64,000 bases of DNA from Mercenaria mercenaria (taxonomy: Eukaryota; Mollusca; Bivalvia; Venerida; Veneridae): contig NC_069366.1 of assembly GCF_021730395.1 (NCBI RefSeq), positions 68,453,001 through 68,517,000 of the forward strand. The letters are read 5' to 3'. Made by a program: the position numbers and the translations under genes. The notes beneath the pieces were generated by a model. That model searched no databases and was not told the origin of the DNA. It saw only the letters and a program-made list of their open reading frames with translations. Shown here piece by piece: positions 38,601 to 47,600 of the stretch; positions within the stretch are counted from its first letter, which is position 1; each line of letters starts with the position of its first letter.

Positions 38601-41600
38601 AAATGAATATAATTATGCATTAACAATTTTTCTTCGGTATAATAATTAGAAAAGTATCTAATTATCGCCGGCCAGTAATCTTGACAGCATTCGTAGAATA
38701 TCAGCCTAGGCTCTGCTTCGGTTGTCCATTCTTTATATCAAAAAAATGCTTGTTTTAGTGGTCGTACAAATACATATTTTTCTTAAAGGCTCATAGTGGT
38801 TTTTGTTGATTGTGACCGCATCATTTTTCGCCTTGAATACAAAAAAAATGACTATAAATGTATTGTTAAATCCTGTTTTCGATCATTTTTTCTCTTGGAT
38901 TTGTCAAAGGCTTGATTATCGATGAATTTAGTAGAAAGTTATTTGTTTGTTGTTTTTTTTTTGGGGGGGGGGTGTTTGTTTGTTTTGGGTTTAACGCCGT
39001 TTTTCAATATAACGGCGGGCAGTTAACCTAACCAGTGTTCCTGGATTCTGTACCAGTACAAACCTGTTCTCCGCAAGTAACTGCCAACTTCCCCACATGA
39101 ATCAGAGGTGAAGGACTAATGATTTCAGACAAATTGTCGTTTATCAAATAGTCTAGGAGAACATACGCCCGCCCGAGGGTCGAACTCGCGACCCCACGAT
39201 CCGTAGACCAACGCTCTTACCTACTGAGCTAAGCGGGCGAGCAATCTCTCTTTATGGCTCTAACCATAACGCTTTTCTAATCATGTAATTATGCATATTA
39301 TCTAATTTGACAGCTGTTTCATTTTGTCAGAATAATTTGTATATTTAATATATTGATAACGTAACACATAAGCACAGATAGTGCTTGACTCCCTTTTCAT
39401 GTTGTCATTGCTATAATTATTGTTGAATTGCTGTAAAAAATAGAATTTGGTTCATTTGTGGCTGATTTGGGTTCATTATGTGAATAGCTGGATCCCAGCA
39501 TCACACATTATGTCATATACAAACGTTAAAGGGAACCAGATATTTGATAGAGCAAGTACTCGTTGTAAAACGCTATGTTTAAATTTGGACCAATCAGAAA
39601 CAAGTTCTATAAAAATGGCACGTCTGCTAGGGTATAAATAGGTAGATGGATGACAGAGAGAACATTTGGTATCCAGCAGTTCAAGAAGACGCATCGAGGA
39701 TTCAACTAATAATTTATCCGAGTACCTTGATAAGGAGGTTATTGCAACTACCCTGTCAGGGCGGATAAATTATCAAAAAGAAGACTTTGGAAGTTCATAG
39801 ACTAAAGAAGAGTTGCAGAATTTCAATAAGGTTTCGAGCTTTAGGGCCAGCGCATAGGAGTTTTACCTTAAAGGTAATTGAATGCTATGGACGATAGCAA
39901 ATATAGGCTGAGCATCAGAAAGCTGAGACAGAGACCCAGAGTTTAATAATCTACTGATATAGTAGGAGAGTTCCGCCTTATAGACGGTTCAGCATTATTG
40001 GTGAAGTACAGCCAAGGCATCGGAAATATATCAAGGATAATATATAAGCACTGAGCATTCCAGGAGTCAGGGCATTTATATAGAGTTGTAACTTTAATTA
40101 AGAGGACAAAGGCCGAGCATCTATGCGATAGGACTCGTATGTTGTTGATTCAAAGACATTGTCTGACGGGAACTTCAACAAAAAGACCAGTCAAGTATGG
40201 AGTCTCCAGCCTATAGGAGTTTGAACTAATTGAAAATTGTTAGTTTGAAACATTTAGTGATTTGCCTGATCCCTGAAATTGTCTAGCACATAATTAAAAT
40301 CATTTACGAATCATTGGTACACGAATCATTTAGGCAAGGTAGCCAGAGAAAAATTCTATATATGAGATATTTGGTCTCACCAGCTATACGTTTTAACAAA
40401 GGACATTCTACATCGTTTGTCAGCTAGCCTAAAAGATAGTCACATAAGCGATTGGACCCATTTCATTGTTCAAGATACTAAAGGCGTAGGTACTTCCCTG
40501 GGTCATATAACACGTATCCTCACACATTTGTTATTAGCATAACATTTAAAGCCTTTGGGAACTTTATGTATATATTAACAAGTGTGTGCTATTTTTAATT
40601 TAGCATACAATACTGTTTATTTCGTGTACACAGATGCTGTGTTGTAAGTATTAATTTTTTAACATGTGCAATTTGGGCATGATATCACTTTAATAATTAC
40701 CTATTGATAAGCAGCCATCATGGAGACTGCTACGAGACATTATGTAAATAAATTATTTTATATTATATGGTGTTCTTTTTATTCTTTTAAGTTAGTGTTA
40801 TATGTTAGTTCTGGAACCTTCCTTGATACATTATATAGGGAGCTGGCTGAAAACGGGGCAGAAAATAGAGTTATATATTTGTTTGAAAACTTTCCTGTAT
40901 TTCTTAATAAGAAAATATTACCATTTACGGTATTTAACATTTTTGTGGATTTAAAAAGTTATCTTTGAAAACAGGATTTATAATCTTTGAACATACAGAA
41001 ATACAGTTTTGATGTGTGAATAATTTGGAATTGTTACTCCTTGAATTTAAATTTGACCAAGACAGGATTTGGACTACTTTTGCGCATTAGATTAGATTTT
41101 ATGGCTATTTGACCTTTGTTTAAGGTGTTTCAATTGTTACTTTTATGAATAAAAGTTTGTTATTGTTAATAGTTGCTGCTTTGTTTATCTGTTACTTTTA
41201 TTTACTGTTACAAGCAATTGTTACCCTCTGACGTAACAAAATTTAGAAATATATATTTTTTGTTTTGTTGATATCAGCCGACCCTTGTGCATCATCCCTG
41301 TGTGTCCATGGCACATGTTTGACACTATCATATCAGACGTTCCGTTGTTCCTGCAGCCCTGGATATACCGGTGTTCGCTGTGACAAAGGTAAGATATTAA
41401 GTCAATGCCTTGTCAGAAATGCCACTTGATCTTTAGTCAGAGCGGCTTAGACTTTAGTTAAATGAATATTTGCATTACCAATTATATTTTTGTTTTGATA
41501 TAATAAGAAAATTATCTAATTTCACCGGTCAGTAATATTGACAACATTTAGAGACTATCGGCTTTGGCTCTGCTGCGATTGCCCTCGTGTGTCTAACAAA

Positions 41601-44600
41601 AAGGGGCTATCTTAAAACAATCGCTTGTTTCAGCTTGTGCACGAGATATCGTTGTTGTGGTTGACCAGACATCTATAAATGATCGAACAGTCAGAAGTTT
41701 TCTACGACAGTTAGTTACAAGTATGAACGTTGGAGTTAATGGGATACAAATGGAGCTCGCATCTTTTGATTATACCGTATATCACCACTGGGAGCTTAAT
41801 CGGTATGTTCTGTTTTAAATACAACTTAACCTTTAGGAATGATACACGTTTTTTGTATATAAACGTGCTGCAGAGGCCCCCGAGATTCTTGGTGACCGAG
41901 ACCGATTCTTGTACAGTTTTCGTTTACCGTCCTGTTTGTCCTTGGATAATATGGGGAGTAAGTGAGGGAGGCGGCTCGGCATGAAGTGATGCCAGTACAT
42001 GTGATATATAGGATTAGTTTCATTACATGTACTAACAAGCCTTATAAGCCTTATGTAATGCCTAGTTATGGGTAAGAAGCGTTCATATTCTGATATTGTT
42101 TTACAATTTTTTAGATGGTGTAAAATATAAGTATCTCAAACTATACTGATCAAAACAGCTAACCTAACCCTCCTTTCGATTTTTTGCAATTACCTTACAA
42201 TCACATGTGGAAAGTACTTTTATGAAATTAAATATACGTTTTTGTCAATACGTTGTTGATAACATATCTAAATTCCATAAATACAAACAAACATAAATTT
42301 ATTTATTAAACTTCAGCAACCCATGTTTAATAAGTTACAATAATACGTTCAAGAGTTGTGTTTTCAGAACTTGAGTGAATATATTTGTAAGAATACAGAG
42401 GTGCAATCTGACTAAAGTACTTGTTCTTCTAAACGAAGATCTTAGGATAACCTATAGCAGCATTCGGCGAGTTATCTTCCCAAATGATTTAACAGGTGTC
42501 GCTACGGGCGAATAGGTCCTATCATGCGGTGTACTCTCGGCTTTTATCACAGTGTTAAAAAGTGATTCAATTATTTGAAAAGACAGAATCATGTAATTTA
42601 TCAATATCATCTATTTAGATAGCTGTTTCTTCTGTTTTTAACATGAAATTTATAACCTCACTTCAAAATACTGGCCAGTAATATATAACTGAAATAGTGT
42701 CCTAGCATTTATTTTTAAGCGAGTCACATTTCTATTTAATTTGTGAGCAAAGCGGGGTTAGCTTATTTAGCTAGTTAAAAATATTGCTAAATTTACCCCT
42801 GTATGGATGCTTTGTTTCACATGGACAATGATTTCTCTGGATATGTTAAGTTTGCATAACATGTCCTATCCACTGGCTGCGTACTGATTGTTATCATAAA
42901 AATGTGCATGCCATGTGTCCTGTTAACTCTAGGGGGTTAAAGAATATGTCCTTGAATCAGATTTAACATTTCCTGCTCCCACGTGGGTGTTACATATTGG
43001 GCAGTCTAATGTGTATAATAAGGTTTCTTAATACTTTTAACACTGATTTGACATAATGTCTAATATGTCTCACATTTGGGTTTTTCTTATTTCCAAAGCT
43101 CTACAAATTTGTGGTCTGTATATTAAAAATCCTCCGGGTATTTTTATAATATGTAAAAATTCATATTTTGACATTCTTGTGATATTTCTACTTTGTTTTC
43201 TATAGTTAAGAAACAAACGTGTCAGCAGGGTTTTTTTTTTTTTTTTTTGGCCTTTTTTTTTTTTTGTTGATTAAAAACATTTCAACTAATTGTTGGGGTG
43301 TTATCTCAAGAGGCGATGCTTTAGGCCCGACAAAATTTTTAGATTGAACCAGTTAATGACCATTTTATTGGAAGTTTGTATTTCACTTTATGTGGGCAAG
43401 TTGCTGTGAATTTGAATTGACTGAAAATTAAAGAGGCAGCACCATAAAATTAAAATTAACACGAGATATGTTAATTTGTCAATAGAGATCATTTATGCCT
43501 CATGGATGATATTTTCATAAAATATATGAGAAAACAGATGCAATAATTAACTGTGCTGATGGATATTTGTAGGGACATCTTATCACAAGGGCATATATTT
43601 TAACGTTTTACAGTAATTATTATTATAATTTCTATATTATTCAAGACTTCATTGCATTAAGCTGTGTATGCAGATCTTTCCGATTAAATTGTAACTTTAG
43701 GAATATATACTGTCCATACTGATCCTTTATTTAAAGAATATAGTCTGAATACTTGCAAAATGATAAAAGGATTTTCCAAGGAGGGCATTTAATATTGAAA
43801 AACTACTTAAAAGCTAAATAAAGCATTTATTGCCACAATTAACAAGTATGACAATCAATACAGTCCATGAATAAACTGACACACAGAAAATGCCTTTAAA
43901 ACAGTCCTTACAGCTAGTCTGTTATTTTTCAAAGCATAGAATATCAATAGATATGAATAAAGCTCTTTACTTAAAATTTTGCTCAAGTGATAAAAAGCTG
44001 AACTTTGATGACATTTTCGGATATTTTCCAAATCTACTAACATTTTGAAGTGACAACGACTGTATAACGATGTAAGTATACAAACTTTTCTAGGACCTAT
44101 TCGCATGTAGCGCCACCTATACGCGCACCTGTTTTATCAGGGGAATTAACTGACCGATATCGCCCATTCACATTCATCTTTCTGTATATTTGGATTTCCG
44201 AAATTGCTACTTTTATTTTCGCAAATCTATTTTTATTTGAACCAATCAGACGACTCGTTCAACAAGTATTTGGCTGAACCATCAAAATAGCGTCGAATGT
44301 CAAAGGGTGAGAAAAATGTGCAGTCAGTCGGGAGCTCGAACACGGGACCCCTCGCTTACATGGCGAGTGCTCTACCGACTGAGCTAACCGGCTGTCTGAC
44401 AACCTTACGTGACCAAGTCCGTATGATTTCTCTCAAAACACGAGGGCTTAGTCGCGATATGGTCATCATAAGAATTGTAAATGAAAAACCTAGACTAAAT
44501 ATAGATTTTAAAAACTTCTGCTTCCTTATTCAGAATGTTGTAAGCAAGGCTCTAATTGGCTAGCGGAAGGGTAGTCAGAATGAGGCTATCAAGAGCATGT

Positions 44601-47600
44601 CTTCAGATCCTAAGCATAGCGAAATTGGAGGTGTAAACTCTTTTGTAGATATTTTACTGGAAAATAGTTAAATATCACATAAATATTAAATGCCTTTTTT
44701 CAAAAGGGCACGAAAAAAGACATTATTTCAGTTTGTTTGTGTCATTTCCTTCTCTCATAACGTTTTGCACTAGTTTATAGATTCAAGATATTTTAGTGTA
44801 TTTTTGTGAGTTTTCAAAATCGAAAAATGCATACATATGTACATATAAGTTTCTATCATAGCATGGTTTGAGTTTGTTGAAAGTTTAAAATATTGTTCTG
44901 AGTGTACAATAAAGTGTTTTCAGCCATGTTAAAAAAATGGCAAAGTAACAAAAGCTTGGTCACTTTTTTGTCCAGTATAGATCTTTAATAGTCATTTACT
45001 TAAAATACCTGATAAGCTGAGTGTTTATATTATACATGAAGTTTTAATGGAACAGCGATATTTATGCTCAGTGCTCAGGTGAGTTTTTGTGATCACTCGA
45101 TGTCCGGCGTCCGTCTGTCTGTCGTCTGTCAACATTTAGCTTGTGTGTGCGATAGAGGCTGTATTTTTCAACTGATCTTCATGAAATTTTGTCAGAATGA
45201 TTACCTTGATGAAATCTAGGCCAGGTTTGAAAATAGGTCATCTAGGATCAAAAACTAGGTCAGTAAATCAAATCAAAGAAAACCTTGTGTATGCGATAGA
45301 GGCTGTATTTTTCAGTTGATCTTCATAAATTTTGGTCAGAATGATTACCTTAATGAAATCTAGGATAAGTTCGAAAATGGGTCATCTGCGGTCAAAAACT
45401 AAGTCACTAGGTCAAATCAAAGAAAAACCTTGTGTATGCGATAGGTGCTGTATTTTTCAACTGATCTTCATAAATTTTGGTCAGAATGATTGCCCTGATA
45501 AAATCTAGATCAAGTTCGAATATGGGTTATCTGGAGTCAAAAAGTAGGTCACTAGGTGTGATCATAGAAAAACCTTGTGTATGCAATAGGGACTGCATTT
45601 TACAGCTGATCTTCATGTTTGATCAGAATGTTTGTCTAGATAAAGTCTAGGTCAGGTTTGAATATGGATTATGTGAGGTCAAAAACTAGGTCACCTGGTC
45701 AAATTAAAGAAAAACGTTGTGTACGCAATAGAGGCTGCATTTTACACTGGATACTCATAATATATAGTCAGAATGATTGCCTTGATGAAATCTAGGTCAA
45801 GTCAGAATATGGGTTATCTGTGGTCAAAAACTAGGTCATTAGGTCAAATCAAAGAAAAACCTTGTGTATGCGATAGAGACTGTATTTTTCAATTGATCTT
45901 TATGACATTTGCATTTTACACTTGATACTCATAATATGTAGTCAGAATGATTGCCTTGATGAAATCTAGGTCAAGTCAGAATAATGGGTTATCTGGGATC
46001 AAAAACTATGTCGCTAGGACATATCAAAGAAAAACGTTTTGTATTTTTCAATTGAGGTTGACGAAATTTTGTCAGAATGATTGTCTTGATCAAATCTAGG
46101 TCAAGTTCGAAAGTAGATTATCTTGGCTCAAAAACTAGGTCACTAGGTCAAATTGAAGAAAATACTTGTTTACACTTAAGAGACCACATTTTTGGTCCAA
46201 TCTTAATGAAAAAAGGTCAGAATATTTGTTTCGATGAAATCACTAGGTCAAACATGTTTACACTCTTATGGTGTTTTTCTCAGGTGAGCGACCTAGGGCC
46301 ATCTTATAAATAAAGCGCAGAACATTTTTTAATCCATTTAGATATAAGTAGGAACTCTTCTAATGCAACACTTGATATTTCGTTTGTGTTAGAATCTAGT
46401 TAATATTACTTGAAACACATTTATAACTTCTCTCACGTTTAGAACAAAATGTTTGTGTCAATACCAACAATGTCAGATTATGCAATTATTATAAATACGA
46501 CCGGAACGAATTTTCAAAAGGTCAGAAAGATACACTATAGTGAAACACAGATTAAGTATTGCCTTGGACTCCTGACCTGCACAAGTTTGCCGACAGTCCC
46601 AATGAAGTTTGTAACGCTCTTAACGCAGGCAAAAATGTTAAGTCTTAATATTCATCATATGGTCACCGACCGATAAAAATGATACTGAACTATATTCATC
46701 CGATCGGTATTATTCGGACGTCATGTACCTATCTGACGTCATAATTTACGTCATAATGATCTCTGATATTATTAGAACTATATAAAAATGAGTATCACAA
46801 AACCATAAGTATAGGTTATAGATCATTTATTGAACTTCTAATGCAATTAAGTTTGCCGAAACGGAGCGTAGCGTAGTGAAGGCAAACCTTAATGCATTTA
46901 GAAGTTCAATAAGTGATCTATAACCGGCTTATAGTTTAACGCCCCGTTTCATTTAACTGACAGGTCAAAACCGCAAAAAGCTCTCGGGAAGTAAACTAAC
47001 CACGCCTTCTGTTAATTCATTGGCTAGTCTTATCTTCACTAATGATGGAGAAGTACATGTTTATTACAGCTGATAAGGTCATTTCAGTGCCGAACATTTA
47101 GCAAAATGGCGAACTTTGATGCAGTACTAGAAGACTTTAATTTAGTGAATGATAATTTCTATTATGATGAGGCTGAGGACTCAACCTTGACGCAGCTATT
47201 GACTATTGATACCCAGCAGTTGATAATGACAAACAACGAAAACACAGAAGGTTTGTAACTTCAATCATTGAATTGAATTTTTTTTTTCGGACTTTACGTG
47301 TTTTGTCATTCTGAAATTTAGAAATGATCGGTTTGAATTAAGAAATATATCTTATAAATGTAAATTTATCTTTTCAGAAAAGATTACTGCTCCTGAGATT
47401 GTGGTATCCACTTCAGTGCCGACGGTACCAGTATCTGTGCCACCTAAACCCGCCAGTCAAGATTCGAAGCCATTGGCGACAGGACCCGGACGTTATGATG
47501 CGCCTCTTGCGCCAGAAGAACTCGAGGCTAAAAAGCGTAAAACTACGCTAAGCACTACTCAATCTTCGAACAATTGGACTATAGCCGTGTGGAAGGATTG

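Larger units (their letters stand above)
36340..41388 (+). repeat. three tandem intron-plus-EGF-exon duplication units
   Basis: Unit 1 (about 36340-37398), unit 2 (about 37680-38525) and unit 3 (about 39280-41388) share intron text: 'aattatgcat', 'gacagctgtttcatt', 'atactgataaacag', 'gaaaacaggatttataatct', 'gcaattgttacc' and each ends with an EGF exon. A small open frame (DTLYSELAEN) lies at the same place in all three. Unit 3 holds a SINE just upstream and an LTR-like insertion. Confidence 0.82.

Noticed and set aside
42890-43210. A possible LINE fragment in the last intron of paralog 2
   Set aside because: Some phrases resembled a coding remnant, but no consistent frame or known motif could be supported.
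44325-44395. A possible tRNA-Thr gene on the minus strand
   Set aside because: Arms and boxes look tRNA-like, but the acceptor-stem halves do not pair and the piece lies inside a dispersed element also seen at 31505-32115.
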